Shown here one piece after another: positions 8,704 through 17,642 of a stretch of DNA of 64,000 nt. The stretch's first letter is position 1. Each line of letters begins with the position of its first letter. The notes under the pieces are model-generated. The model searched no databases, was not told the origin of the DNA, and saw only the letters and a list, made by a program, of their open reading frames with translations. The translations under genes were made by a program, and so were the position numbers. Origin of the DNA: CAZYFH01 sp964646815 (GTDB lineage: Bacteria; Acidobacteriota; Vicinamibacteria; Vicinamibacterales; UBA8438); contig CAZYFH010000017.1 in assembly GCA_964646815.1 (NCBI GenBank), positions 1-64,000 on the forward strand, read 5' to 3'.

Positions 8704-10233
8704 TCACCGGCGGCGCTCGACGCGTGCATGATCGAGGTAGCGGTGGCGGTCGAGGACCGTCATTTGAGCCGTCACGCGGTAGCGACCGTCGGCGGTCTCC
8801 GCCGAGACATCTTCTGTCTGCCAGTCGACCGACTCATCGGGTCCGCCGTTGAGCGCCTCATGCAAGACACGGCCCTCCATCGTCGGCGGGGCGTCGACGC
8901 CGAACAGGAAGAGGAAGGTCGGCGCGAAGTCGACGTTGGCCGTCGGCGACGCGATCCGGATTCCGGACTTCACATCAGGTCCGGCGGCGATCAGCGTGTT
9001 ATGGATGTCGCGGGGGCTCGCGCTTCCATGTCCGGCGACCCCGTCGGACGCTACTGTCCCCCCGTAGCCGAACGTGTTCTCATCATCGGACCATGCCGGA
9101 GAGAAGAGGACATCGGCCGCGCGGTCATGGTTCCAGCGGATGTGGTCGAATGACAGCGTACCCGGCGCCCGCCCTCCCCTCGTGAAGATTGCTCCAACCC
9201 GTTCCTCGCGCTGCAATGCCTCCACGATCGCGACGACGGTGTCGCGGTCTCCGTCCCGAACGTAGATCGCGCCACCACCCGCAACGATCCGCGGCGTGCC
9301 GTCAGCGAGCGTACCGGAGAACGGGCCCAGCACGGACTCGAGATCGACGCCACCCATGTGTGTCGAGAACCCGTGGTCCGACGTGACCCAGATGTTGACG
9401 TCGTCGAATAGACCGGCGGTCCGCAGCTCATCCTGGATTCGGCCGATCTCGTCATCGACCCCGCGCAGCGCGGCAATCGACGTGGGGTGCCCGATGCCGT
9501 GCGCGTGGGCGCTCGTATCCGGCTCGCTCAGCCACATCAGGGTCACCGCAGGGTCGACCCGCGGGAGGCCAACCTTGAGGAAGGCATCAACGACATATCG
9601 ATTCCTCGCATCGTTCGGCATGTCCGCTGGCGGCACGGCGCCGAGACGCTCGCGCACCTCGGCCTCGAGCGGTGCCGGCAGCGCATAGTCATAGTGGATG
9701 ATCCCGCCGCCGGCAACGTGATGGTTGAGCAGATACGACGACCCGGTCGAGCCGGCGCTGACAACCAACAAGCGGTGGCCGGCCGCCTGCAGGCATTCCC
9801 CGAGCGTCGACGCGGTCAGGAGCCCCGACGACTCCGATGCGGCAACCTGCAGGAGATTGTCACGATCGCTGGTGCTCAGGAAACGGGTCGAATCAACGGC
9901 AGGGAAGAACACGGCGTTGCCCAGGAGTCCGTGAACTTGGGGGTAGGCACCCGTCGACACGGACGCGGCGTTGACGCGCGTCACGGTCGGGTAGACGGAG
10001 TGATGGTTCGTGAAGATGACCCCGCGCTCGCCGAGCGCGTGCAGGTTGGGCATCAGATCGGGCGTCACGTAGTCGGGCCGGAGCCCATCGAGCACGATGA
10101 GCAGTTGCCGCTCCGCGACCGGATCAATGGACCCTGTCGGCTCAATGGACGGCGGCGGATCTGTACCCATCCGCATCGTGACACCGCATGCGAGAGTTAG
10201 GACGACGGCTGCACCAACCAAGTATCGTGTCAT
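8704..10233 (-). CDS. Type I phosphodiesterase / nucleotide pyrophosphatase (NPP-like), exported
   Basis: A 509-residue member of the alkaline phosphatase superfamily, NPP type, which hydrolyses phosphodiester or pyrophosphate bonds with two zinc-like metals. The metal ligand Asp49 lies in LLIVLDGLRPDY, and the nucleophile Thr in VYPTVTRVNAASVSTGAYP. Later metal motifs are TSDHGFSTHMGG and GHGSASPRDIHN. The N-terminus (MTRYLVGAAVVLTLACGV) is a signal sequence, possibly lipoprotein-type. An AGGAG lies directly against the ATG at 10233, so a slightly later start is possible. It begins only 14 bp after the stop of the GAP1 gene, same strand, and so is likely co-transcribed with the GTPase cluster. 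Substrate unknown. Confidence 0.85.
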   Translation of the reverse strand: MTRYLVGAAVVLTLACGVTMRMGTDPPPSIEPTGSIDPVAERQLLIVLDGLRPDYVTPDLMPNLHALGERGVIFTNHHSVYPTVTRVNAASVSTGAYPQVHGLLGNAVFFPAVDSTRFLSTSDRDNLLQVAASESSGLLTASTLGECLQAAGHRLLVVSAGSTGSSYLLNHHVAGGGIIHYDYALPAPLEAEVRERLGAVPPADMPNDARNRYVVDAFLKVGLPRVDPAVTLMWLSEPDTSAHAHGIGHPTSIAALRGVDDEIGRIQDELRTAGLFDDVNIWVTSDHGFSTHMGGVDLESVLGPFSGTLADGTPRIVAGGGAIYVRDGDRDTVVAIVEALQREERVGAIFTRGGRAPGTLSFDHIRWNHDRAADVLFSPAWSDDENTFGYGGTVASDGVAGHGSASPRDIHNTLIAAGPDVKSGIRIASPTANVDFAPTFLFLFGVDAPPTMEGRVLHEALNGGPDESVDWQTEDVSAETADGRYRVTAQMTVLDRHRYLDHARVERRR

Positions 10234-10247
10234 CTCCTGAGCACCCG

Positions 10248-12395
10248 TTAGGCGCACTGACGGGCGGCTACCTTCGCCACGAACCGTTGCACGACCGCGC
10301 GTTGCGCGCCGCCCCAGTGGATCGGCCGGGGCACCCCCTTGACGACCTTCACGACGAAGCGGCGGCCTGCCTCGGTTTCGAGACAGTGCCCGAGCAGAAG
10401 GTCGAGGGCCAGTTCGCCTCGGACAACCTGGGGGAGATAGGTCATCGGCCAGTCGCCACGGGAAAAGCGGACGGCGACGGCCCGCCGGAGCCGCTCGTTG
10501 TGATCCCACTGCCTGAGGATCTGAGGCACACGCCTCTGGAGTCGTGACCAAGCGACCGAGCCGAGCCGTTGCTGGCGCGCTGCGTCGTAGACCGGCTGAA
10601 ACGCCAACACGGCAAGACTCGCCGCTTCGGCCCCGCGGTGATCGAGCGCTACCGCCAGCAGGAACGCCTTGAAATTGACCGGCTCGGGTGCCAGGTTGGC
10701 GGAACGGGTAGCCGCGTTCAGCCAGGTGTCGAGCGGGATGCGGGACACAACGTCTGAGTCCGGGTCGAGCGCCTTGGCAATCACAGAGAGCGTCCAGGGA
10801 TGAAGGGCGCCCTCACTGACCACCGGGCCGAGAAGGACTGCGGGGTCGCGGCCAAGCAGGCGGATCCAGGCCAGGTCGAGTCGACGCGGCATGGGGTCGC
10901 TCTCCGCCAGCCAGGCCAGCACGGTCTCGACCGCCGTCTCACCGAAATGCGTAACGACGCCGTCCGCCAACTCGGTGCAGTTTGCCTCGAGCATCGCGCG
11001 CACGATGCCGATGCGCGTAGCCTCGTCGACCTCCGCCGGATCGGCTGACGTGACCGCAGTCCACAACGTCTGCCGCGAGTCGACCGGCATCGCCCACACC
11101 CCCGCCTTCGCCGCGAGGCCGACGTTGCGCGCGACGGCGCGACCCAGCAGGTCGTCGCCGCCGGCACCAGACAACAGCGGGCCAAGAGCGACCTCGCCCA
11201 GCGGGTTCATTCCGATCTCAAGCGCCGCTTGTGTGAGGCGCAGGGCGGTTGCGCCGTGCGTCTGCAGCAGGCGCGCGGCCCGGTCAGCGACCGCCAGACG
11301 TTCCGCGTCGAATGCCGCTGCCGCGCGTGTGATCGCCAGCGCGAGCAGCATGTCCGCTTCCGAGAAACCCGCTGGCCGCGGCTCGGGCGCTGCCGCCCCG
11401 CCGAACAGCGCCAGCTTCAAGCGCGCGGCCTCGGCCGGGTTCGGAAAGCGGTCGCCCACCAGTCCCAAGAGACGAGTCGCCCGCCGGACACCGTCGCGTG
11501 TCAGTCCCTCCCCCGTCATCGCGCTGCCCGATTCGGCGTCGCTGGCACCCAACTGCGCGTAGACATCGGCCAGACGTGCCAACCCCGCTCTGCCGCTGCC
11601 GGCGTCATCGCCAAATCGCCACAGGAACGCGCTGAGCGAACGGTTGTGCGAGTCCGCGATCAAGTCGTCCACCGTTTCGCGGACCCAACCGGCGGATGGG
11701 GCGGGCGGGGCGCTCGCGCCGGCGTCGACCGTCGCGATTTCGTCGGCTGGGGCCAGATTGGCGCTCCGCTCGCGCGGCACAACCTGGAGCGCGAACGGTG
11801 CGTCGGCGAGCCGCAGGTCGCCGAGCGCCAACGTGCAGAACGTGAAGCGCTCCCGGAGGCTGGGCCATTGTTGGAGCCAGCACGCGAGTGCGAACGGGTC
11901 CCATGGCACACGGTCGTCAGTGATCACCCGTACGGCCCGCGGCGTGCCCGGATCGTACAGACGCGAGACGACCTGCGCGACGACGTCGGCGGAGACCAAT
12001 GGTGGCGTATGTTGCGCCGCCGCCACTCGCTCGCCGGGCAGCTCGATCGGGGTCGAGTACGGCAACCAGTCGCCGCCGTCGGGCCGCCGGAACAGGCCGA
12101 CCAGCGGCGCGAGATCGCGGACGTCCGCCAGATCGTTGTCGGCGATCAACAGCGTATGCGTCCACACCGAGCCCGCACGCGCCACGTCGGTGGCGTTCCA
12201 TGTGCGAGCCAATGCGTACAGCCCGCGGCGGACGGGGTACCCGGAGAGGTAGTCGTCGAACGTCACGCCGCCACCGTGCCCTGAGATGTCGCTCAGCGAT
12301 GCGAGGGTGTGCCGGTCTTCCGTCGATAGCGGCATCGAGGTAGCGAGGAGCCGATGTCCGTCGGTATAGCCGTGAAGGGTCTGATGGACGATCAT
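10248..12395 (-). CDS. GTPase-associated protein 1 (GAP1; N2-type N-terminus, middle and C-terminal domains)
   Basis: A 715-residue cytoplasmic protein. The N-terminus (HQTLHGYTDGHRLLATSMPL, residues 4-23, then LASLSDISGHGG and GYPVRRGLYALARTW) matches the GAP1-N2 domain as I recall it. A middle region includes WDPFALACWLQQWPSLRERF and FCTLALGDLRLADAPF. The last ~400 residues are Ala/Leu-rich and helical and end with a basic PRPIHWGGAQRAVVQRFVAK segment. GAP1 proteins are defined by linkage to predicted tandem-type GTPases in NTP-dependent conflict systems; no enzymatic activity is established to my knowledge. It lies 22 bp after the first GTPase gene. No signal peptide. Family identification is by memory of motifs and by gene context. 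Confidence 0.75.
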   Translation of the reverse strand: MIVHQTLHGYTDGHRLLATSMPLSTEDRHTLASLSDISGHGGGVTFDDYLSGYPVRRGLYALARTWNATDVARAGSVWTHTLLIADNDLADVRDLAPLVGLFRRPDGGDWLPYSTPIELPGERVAAAQHTPPLVSADVVAQVVSRLYDPGTPRAVRVITDDRVPWDPFALACWLQQWPSLRERFTFCTLALGDLRLADAPFALQVVPRERSANLAPADEIATVDAGASAPPAPSAGWVRETVDDLIADSHNRSLSAFLWRFGDDAGSGRAGLARLADVYAQLGASDAESGSAMTGEGLTRDGVRRATRLLGLVGDRFPNPAEAARLKLALFGGAAAPEPRPAGFSEADMLLALAITRAAAAFDAERLAVADRAARLLQTHGATALRLTQAALEIGMNPLGEVALGPLLSGAGGDDLLGRAVARNVGLAAKAGVWAMPVDSRQTLWTAVTSADPAEVDEATRIGIVRAMLEANCTELADGVVTHFGETAVETVLAWLAESDPMPRRLDLAWIRLLGRDPAVLLGPVVSEGALHPWTLSVIAKALDPDSDVVSRIPLDTWLNAATRSANLAPEPVNFKAFLLAVALDHRGAEAASLAVLAFQPVYDAARQQRLGSVAWSRLQRRVPQILRQWDHNERLRRAVAVRFSRGDWPMTYLPQVVRGELALDLLLGHCLETEAGRRFVVKVVKGVPRPIHWGGAQRAVVQRFVAKVAARQCA

Positions 12396-12417
12396 CGGGT
12401 CTGCCCGAATCGGCGCG

Positions 12418-13239
12418 TTACTGACTCATCAGCCAGCGGACCGGCGCGCTGAGGTCATGCGGCTGGCATTCGGGTCCGACGATCATGACCCGCTCCCACG
12501 GCTCGACCTTCGCGAGCAGCTCGGCCCGTTGGGCGTCGAGGTCCCCGCCTTGCGCGCTAACTCCGTAGACACGACTGGGGAACGTGTCCTCGTTCGTCCA
12601 GAGATACTGGTGCAACAGTGGCAGCGTCTGCGCGAGCCAGTAATTCGGCGGCAGATGGCGATCGGCCGCACGGTCCCACGCGGAGACGAGCACCGAGACG
12701 GGACAGCGTTCGACCTGGAACGGCGGGCGACCGAGCGCCTGAAGCATCTCGACGAGCTGGACCTGGGTTCCGGCCATCTGCGGCCGCCAGGCTCGCGCCG
12801 AGCCGCCACCACCTATACCGGCTGGAGGCTCGCCGTCGATCACGGGGGTGCTATCGACCGTCAAGGGGTTGATGAACAGCAGTACCCCTAGTGCGCCCCG
12901 CGCGAGCGTGAGATAGTCGCCGCTCGCCCGCCCGAGCTCCCACTGGTCGGTGAAAGACTCACCGGCCGGATCGGGCACGATCAGCTCCGTCGCCGCACTC
13001 CCATCGGCCTCGATCAGCCGCATGCGGACCACTACCTCCTGGCCTCGACGTGTCCGCTCGATCGGTTGGCAGCTGCCCCAAGCATCGCGGATGCGATTGA
13101 GATAGCCCTGGTCACCGTGGACCTCGGACAACCGCAACGCGCCGGGCACCTGCCCGCTTTCGAGGACATGCCACAGCGCAGCGAGAAAGGTGGTCTTCCC
13201 GGCCGCGGGCAACCCGATCACGAGCTGTTTACGGTCCAT
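12418..13239 (-). CDS. Predicted GTPase, double-GTPase class 1 (DO-GTPase1-like)
   Basis: A 273-residue P-loop NTPase. The Walker A motif is intact (GLPAAGKT, residues 9-16, very close to the N-terminus). A G3-like motif DPAGESF follows at 90-96 and a base-recognition-like VSAWDR at 185-190. A Gly-rich insertion lies around 141-147. The fold order and the SxWD motif agree with the DO-GTPase1 family associated with GAP1 and GASH. Its start overlaps the end of the second GTPase gene by 11 bp, and its stop is 22 bp before GAP1, so the proteins are probably made together. It likely acts in the cytoplasm as a nucleotide switch. Exact family name is from memory. Confidence 0.75.
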   Translation of the reverse strand: MDRKQLVIGLPAAGKTTFLAALWHVLESGQVPGALRLSEVHGDQGYLNRIRDAWGSCQPIERTRRGQEVVVRMRLIEADGSAATELIVPDPAGESFTDQWELGRASGDYLTLARGALGVLLFINPLTVDSTPVIDGEPPAGIGGGGSARAWRPQMAGTQVQLVEMLQALGRPPFQVERCPVSVLVSAWDRAADRHLPPNYWLAQTLPLLHQYLWTNEDTFPSRVYGVSAQGGDLDAQRAELLAKVEPWERVMIVGPECQPHDLSAPVRWLMSQ

Positions 13240-14200
13240 CGCTCAGCGTCTGGGACGGCTGCGCGGTGGGAGGACCGGCGTCCCTCGACCCAGTGCTGGC
13301 GATGGCCGGTGGCGACCGGAACCGATCGATCTCGCGATGTACCAGCGGGACGCCGAGCGAGACAGTCTGTTGCGGACTGACGCCGCCGTCCTCGACCCAC
13401 GCAGGCAACAGCTCGGCGAGTCCGTACCCCGGCGGGAGTGTGCTGCCGGGTGCCGGACGCGCGGCCGTCCGTCCGAAGCGCAGCGTGGCGACGCGGGCCG
13501 TGAAGTCATCGCGGAGCCGGTGCGAGAGTCGATCCAGCCTTGCGGTTACATCGGCTCGCGTGGTTAGGGCGAGCGCTTCGACGGCGTCCCACTTCGTCAC
13601 CACGATGTCGATCCGGCCACCGGGACCGACCATGCCAATATCACACGCGCGGCGAAGGAAGTCGCGCACCGCCGCGGTCACCGCAAACCGGCGCGTCGGA
13701 TCGGCCAACTGCGCGCCATCGACGCCGAGGACAAGTCGATCTGCGCGTTTGAGCACGCCCAGACGCGCCATCGCCTCGGAGGAGTCCTTAGCCTGCTGGA
13801 ACGAGATGCCATCGATCTCCGTCAGCAGTAGGTCGCGCGACGGTGCCGCCAGATCCGCCCGCCGAACGCGGAGGTGCAGCAAGACAGGCGGCAGGGTCGG
13901 CGGCGTCGGCTCCAGACCTGGCCCGGCCAGGCCCGACCCGACACGTGCATGGTGGCATCGTTGCTCGAACCCAACGAGAGTCTCTGAGCCGGCGAAGCAG
14001 TACTCGCCAAACGCGGGCACACGCAGAAAGCGCTCGTAGAGACCGGTCAACAGGCTGGTCGTCCCACAACCGCTCGGTGCGCCGATCACGACCACCCGCG
14101 TCAACCGAGCGGCGGTGATGCAGGCGGCACTCGCCGGATCGAGGTCGACCGAGCGCGGGAGCTCGACGAACCCACCGGCTGGACGACCGCAATCAGTCAT
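13229..14200 (-). CDS. Predicted GTPase, double-GTPase class 2 (DO-GTPase2-like) with altered P-loop
   Basis: A 323-residue predicted GTPase. The P-loop reads VVVIGAPSGCGTTSLLTGLY (36-55): the position of the invariant Lys is Thr47 (codon ACG). A G3-like LLLTEIDGISF is at 124-134, and the base-specificity motif VVTKWDA at 201-207 is intact. So the protein can probably still recognise guanine but may bind or hydrolyse nucleotide poorly. It may act as the non-catalytic partner of the first GTPase. It starts 4 bp after the GASH stop and overlaps the next gene by 11 bp. About 35 residues precede the P-loop core, and the C-terminus is a Pro/Ser/Thr-rich tail. Confidence 0.72.
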   Translation of the reverse strand: MTDCGRPAGGFVELPRSVDLDPASAACITAARLTRVVVIGAPSGCGTTSLLTGLYERFLRVPAFGEYCFAGSETLVGFEQRCHHARVGSGLAGPGLEPTPPTLPPVLLHLRVRRADLAAPSRDLLLTEIDGISFQQAKDSSEAMARLGVLKRADRLVLGVDGAQLADPTRRFAVTAAVRDFLRRACDIGMVGPGGRIDIVVTKWDAVEALALTTRADVTARLDRLSHRLRDDFTARVATLRFGRTAARPAPGSTLPPGYGLAELLPAWVEDGGVSPQQTVSLGVPLVHREIDRFRSPPAIASTGSRDAGPPTAQPSQTLSDGP

Positions 14201-14204
14201 GCCG

Positions 14205-15326
14205 TCATACGCGCGCGGGGATCAGGGAGACCAAGAGGTGCTCGTAGTATGACTGGAGCGCTAGGTCGATCGGGTCGCGCGCGATGCACGTGCTGATGCC
14301 TGTCAATTCCTCGACAGCTTCGACCCACGCGTCCGGTGTGCGGACCTCGCTCGCCCGCTGAGCGGCGATCAAGGTCGGGCACAGGTCCCCATGGAAGGCA
14401 ACGACGTCACTGGCAGACCAGACTGCGAGCCAGTCCCCCGGGACCTGCTGGATGGCGTCGGCCAGCGTCACGCGCATTCGTGTGCCAGTTGCCGTACCAC
14501 GCAGCACGCGATCCAGGATGGCTCGGGCCGAGACTGGTCCCGGCGGGACGGTGACCAGCGCGGCGAGCTCCTTGGCGGCGATCAAGGGCGCCGCGCTCGC
14601 TTCGATATCGTCGAACGATCGCTGAAGCTCGCGGCTATAGCCGGAGAACGCCCACCAGAAGATGTCGCACTCCTCACCGAGCAGTTTCAGACGCTGATTA
14701 AGGGCACCGACCGCACCGGCCGCCGACTCCCCGAACGCCGAGAGTGCCGCAACCGTTTCACGGATCGTCTCTCCTGCGGCCGACGCGTCGATGGTGCTGC
14801 GCGGCTGCAGCTCGATCCGGCCCTCGGGTGTGTAGGTCACGAGATAGTGCTTGGTCGCCCTCCCCAGGTCTGGTGCGTTGAGCTCGACCTCGCGAGTCAT
14901 GGCATGCAGTGCGGCCGAGCGTTCGAGCAGATACTGTCGTGCGCGGTCGACGAAGAAGGGGAACGACTCCATCCGCCGACTCCCAGAGTAGTCGGCGCAC
15001 AGCATCGCGAGCGCGGCCACATCGGCGCGCCTGCCCCGGCCCTGCTCGATTACGGCGCCGGCGACCGACCCGGCCAAAAGGGAAACTTCGAGGTCGTTGC
15101 CGTGCATCGCGAAGGCCGCGTCCGCCGCCTTGAACGGTTCGCGGAACGCCTCGTCGAAGCCCGCGCTCCTCGAGGACAGCCCGTGGAACAAGCGGACTGT
15201 GTCGAGCACCGTGCCGATCGTCGGCGCCTCGATGAAAGCCTCGATCGCGGTCCACCGCTTCGTCAGCAGATCGGTGCTCGGCTCGACCCCTGCAGCGCGA
15301 TACCAATCCGCGAAACTCTTGTGCAT
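14205..15326 (-). CDS. GTPase-associated system helical protein (GASH-like)
   Basis: A 373-residue, largely helical cytoplasmic protein, first gene of the leftward GTPase cluster. The N-terminus (MHKSFADWYRAAGVEPSTDL, then RWTAIEAFIEAP) and the motif FWWAFSGYSRELQRSF (residues ~245-260) are what I associate with the GASH domain, which co-occurs with double GTPases and GAP1. A conserved helical C-terminus ends DLALQSYYEHLLVSLIPARV. I chose the ATG at 15326 because upstream codons show no similarity. There is no clear Shine-Dalgarno, and a TATACT hexamer lies only 8 bases upstream of the ATG, which would suit a leaderless message. Function: proposed sensor or scaffold; not demonstrated. Confidence 0.72.
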   Translation of the reverse strand: MHKSFADWYRAAGVEPSTDLLTKRWTAIEAFIEAPTIGTVLDTVRLFHGLSSRSAGFDEAFREPFKAADAAFAMHGNDLEVSLLAGSVAGAVIEQGRGRRADVAALAMLCADYSGSRRMESFPFFVDRARQYLLERSAALHAMTREVELNAPDLGRATKHYLVTYTPEGRIELQPRSTIDASAAGETIRETVAALSAFGESAAGAVGALNQRLKLLGEECDIFWWAFSGYSRELQRSFDDIEASAAPLIAAKELAALVTVPPGPVSARAILDRVLRGTATGTRMRVTLADAIQQVPGDWLAVWSASDVVAFHGDLCPTLIAAQRASEVRTPDAWVEAVEELTGISTCIARDPIDLALQSYYEHLLVSLIPARV

Positions 15327-15433
15327 CGGGCCGCAGTATAGCAGCGGTCTGGCCACCGTTCGGTCGTCCGCGAGGTCAATGGCGCGACCGCACGACCGTT
15401 CTATAATCGGACTCTCCACGTACCCGTAGACCG
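15327..15433. promoter_or_regulatory. Divergent intergenic region between the GTPase cluster and a quinoprotein gene
   Basis: These 107 bp separate two diverging starts. On the plus strand a perfect TATAAT (15402-15407) lies 26 bp before the ATG at 15434. On the minus strand TATACT (15340-15335) lies 8 bp before the ATG at 15326. Neither has a convincing -35 hexamer at 16-18 bp. The elements are a plausible but unproven pair of promoters. Confidence 0.4.
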
Positions 15434-16786
15434 ATGCGAACCCAGGCGCTCGTCGCTCTCGTCGCGTCCCTTCCCCTCGTCGCGTCCGCGCAGCCGATCG
15501 CCCCCGAAGGGGAATGGCCGTCGTTCCGCGGGCCGCACGCAAGCGGCGTGTCCGACGGGCAGCAGCTGCCCGATGCGTGGGATGTGGAGGGCGGCGCCAA
15601 CATCCGCTGGACTACGGCGATTCCCGGCCTCGGGCACTCGAGTCCGATCGTCTGGGGAAACCGCGTGTTCGTGACCTCCGCCGTCAGTGGCGACCCGGCG
15701 GCGTCCTTCAAGCCTGGGCTCTATGGTGTAGGGACATCGTCAACGGACCGCACGCCGCACCGCTGGTGGGTGTACGCGCTCGACACCCGGACGGGCGACC
15801 TGGTCTGGGAGGCGCTCGCGGCCGAGGCGGCGCCCATCGACAAACGACACCTCAAGAACACGCACGCGAGCTCGACGCCGGTGACCGACGGGCGCTACCT
15901 GGTGGCGTTTTTCGGGTCCCAGGGGCTCTACGCCTTTGATATGGAAGGGACGCTAGCGTGGTCGAAGGAGCTGGGGCGGCTCGACACCGGCGCGTACGAC
16001 GTGCCCGAGTATGAGTGGGGCACAGCGAGCTCACCGATCATCTTCGACGATCTCGTTATCGTGCAGTGCGACACACAAGGCGACTCATTCCTGATCGCAG
16101 TCGATATCCGTTCGGGCGAAACGATCTGGCGCGCCGCACGCGACGAGTTGCCGTCGTGGGGGACACCGACGATCTACGAGCGCAAAACGCGAGTCGAGCT
16201 GGTCACGAACGGGTCCAACCACATTCGCGGCTATGACCCGCGCACCGGCCGTGAACTGTGGCGGCTCGGCCGAAGCTCGAAAATCACCGCGCCGACCCCG
16301 GTGGGCGCGGACGATCTCATCGTCGTCGCGAGCGGGCGCGCGCCCGAGGCGCCGATCTTCGCGATCCGACCTGGCGCCACCGGCGACATCACGCTCCGGC
16401 GCGAGGAACACTCGAGCACGTTCGTCGCGTGGCATCGCGAACGCCGCGGCCCATACATACCGACACCGCTCATCTACCGAGACGTCCTCTACAGCTTGAA
16501 CAACCCGGGTATTCTCGATGCGTACGACGTCGTAAGCGGTGAGGAGATCTATCGGCGTCGGATCCCGCACGCCGGCTTCGGCTTCAGCGCCTCACCGGTG
16601 GCGGCCGATGGAAAGATCTATCTCGCGGGCGAGGACGGCGACATCTTCGTCATCCGCGCCGGTCCACGGTTCGCGTTGATCGCGACCAACGACATGGGCG
16701 AGCCGCTCCTAGCAACTCCCGCGCTCTCCGGCGGAACCATGTATGTTCGTGGATCCCGGCATCTGTTCGCCATCGGTCGGCACTGA
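15434..16786 (+). CDS. Secreted PQQ-like beta-propeller protein
   Basis: A 450-residue exported protein: signal peptide MRTQALVALVASLPLVASA, then EGEWPSFRGPHASGVSDG, the typical opening of the single-domain outer-membrane-assembly/quinoprotein-like propellers of planctomycetes and acidobacteria. Blade motifs recur (YALDTRTGDLVWE, IAVDIRSGETIWRA, GYDPRTGRELW, YDVVSGEEIYRRR). It is shorter than the true dehydrogenases in this window and lacks their GGDxxxxxYSPL opening, so it may be a structural or binding propeller rather than an enzyme. It faces away from the GTPase cluster and is followed after 16 bp by the dioxygenase gene, probably in one transcript. Confidence 0.85.
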   Translation: MRTQALVALVASLPLVASAQPIAPEGEWPSFRGPHASGVSDGQQLPDAWDVEGGANIRWTTAIPGLGHSSPIVWGNRVFVTSAVSGDPAASFKPGLYGVGTSSTDRTPHRWWVYALDTRTGDLVWEALAAEAAPIDKRHLKNTHASSTPVTDGRYLVAFFGSQGLYAFDMEGTLAWSKELGRLDTGAYDVPEYEWGTASSPIIFDDLVIVQCDTQGDSFLIAVDIRSGETIWRAARDELPSWGTPTIYERKTRVELVTNGSNHIRGYDPRTGRELWRLGRSSKITAPTPVGADDLIVVASGRAPEAPIFAIRPGATGDITLRREEHSSTFVAWHRERRGPYIPTPLIYRDVLYSLNNPGILDAYDVVSGEEIYRRRIPHAGFGFSASPVAADGKIYLAGEDGDIFVIRAGPRFALIATNDMGEPLLATPALSGGTMYVRGSRHLFAIGRH

Positions 16787-16802
16787 CTCGCGGGGGAAAG
16801 CG

Positions 16803-17642
16803 ATGCCCACGACGACGATTCGCGTGATGCCAGTGTCACCGGTCATCGGAGCCGAGATTTCCGGTGTGGACTTGCGAGAGCCACTCGACGATGCGACGCT
16901 CGCTGAACTAGAGGCCGCCTGGGGCGCACACCTGGTGCTCTTCTTTCGCGACCAGGATCTGACGTTGGACCAGCACAAGGCAGTTGGACGTCACTTCGGC
17001 GCACTGCACATTCACCCGGCGGCGCCGAAGGACGCCGAGCACCCCGAGATCCTCGTCGTCCATGGCGACGACACCGTCGACTTCGTCGCTGGCAGCCTCT
17101 GGCATTCCGACGTCTCGTGCGACGACGACCCGCCGATGGGGAGCATCCTCCGAATCGAGCAGGTACCGTCATCGGGCGGCGACACGCTGTTCGCCAGCAT
17201 GTACGCGGCGTTCGAGGCGTTGTCTGACCCGATGCAGCGTCTCCTCACCGGGCTGACGGCGGTGCACGAGGGCGAGCAGTACTACCGAGGTCGATACGAC
17301 AAGGCGAACCTGCGCGACAGCGCCTACCCCACCGCGGAGCATCCGGTCATCCGGACCCATCCGGTCACCGGACGGCAAGCGCTCTACGTCAACGAGGGCT
17401 TCACCACGCGGATCAAGGAACTGTCGTCGGGCGAGAGCGAGACGCTCCTCGCCTTTCTGTTCCAGCACTGCGCGAAACCGGAGTTCCACTGCCGCTTCCA
17501 GTGGCGCAAGAACTCCATCGCGTTCTGGGACAACCGGTGCGCGCAGCACCTGGCCATCTGGGACTACTACCCAGACACCCGGCACGGCTACCGCGTGACG
17601 ATCAAAGGCGACCGGCCATTCTACCGGCCGACGCGTGACTAG
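16803..17642 (+). CDS. TauD/TfdA-family Fe(II)/2-oxoglutarate-dependent dioxygenase
   Basis: A 279-residue cytoplasmic dioxygenase that couples 2-oxoglutarate decarboxylation to hydroxylation of an unknown substrate. The iron facial triad is visible: His101 and Asp103 (LWHSDVSCDDDP) and His249 (NRCAQHLAIWDY); Arg264 (HGYRVTIKGDRP) binds 2-oxoglutarate. The N-terminal SPVIGAEISGVDL is typical of the family. The ATG at 16803 directly begins the conserved region and follows a gggggaaag sequence. It lies 16 bp after the propeller gene. The family covers taurine, sulphonate ester and 2,4-D type substrates; I cannot choose among them. Confidence 0.92.
   Translation: MPTTTIRVMPVSPVIGAEISGVDLREPLDDATLAELEAAWGAHLVLFFRDQDLTLDQHKAVGRHFGALHIHPAAPKDAEHPEILVVHGDDTVDFVAGSLWHSDVSCDDDPPMGSILRIEQVPSSGGDTLFASMYAAFEALSDPMQRLLTGLTAVHEGEQYYRGRYDKANLRDSAYPTAEHPVIRTHPVTGRQALYVNEGFTTRIKELSSGESETLLAFLFQHCAKPEFHCRFQWRKNSIAFWDNRCAQHLAIWDYYPDTRHGYRVTIKGDRPFYRPTRD

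Noticed and set aside
11229..12284. Plus-strand open frame of 351 codons opposite GAP1
   Set aside because: Arg/Gln-rich antisense shadow without motifs; the minus frame is clearly coding.
15434..16786. Quinoprotein as an effector of the GTPase cluster
   Set aside because: It is on the opposite strand, has its own TATAAT element and an export signal; shared function is unlikely.
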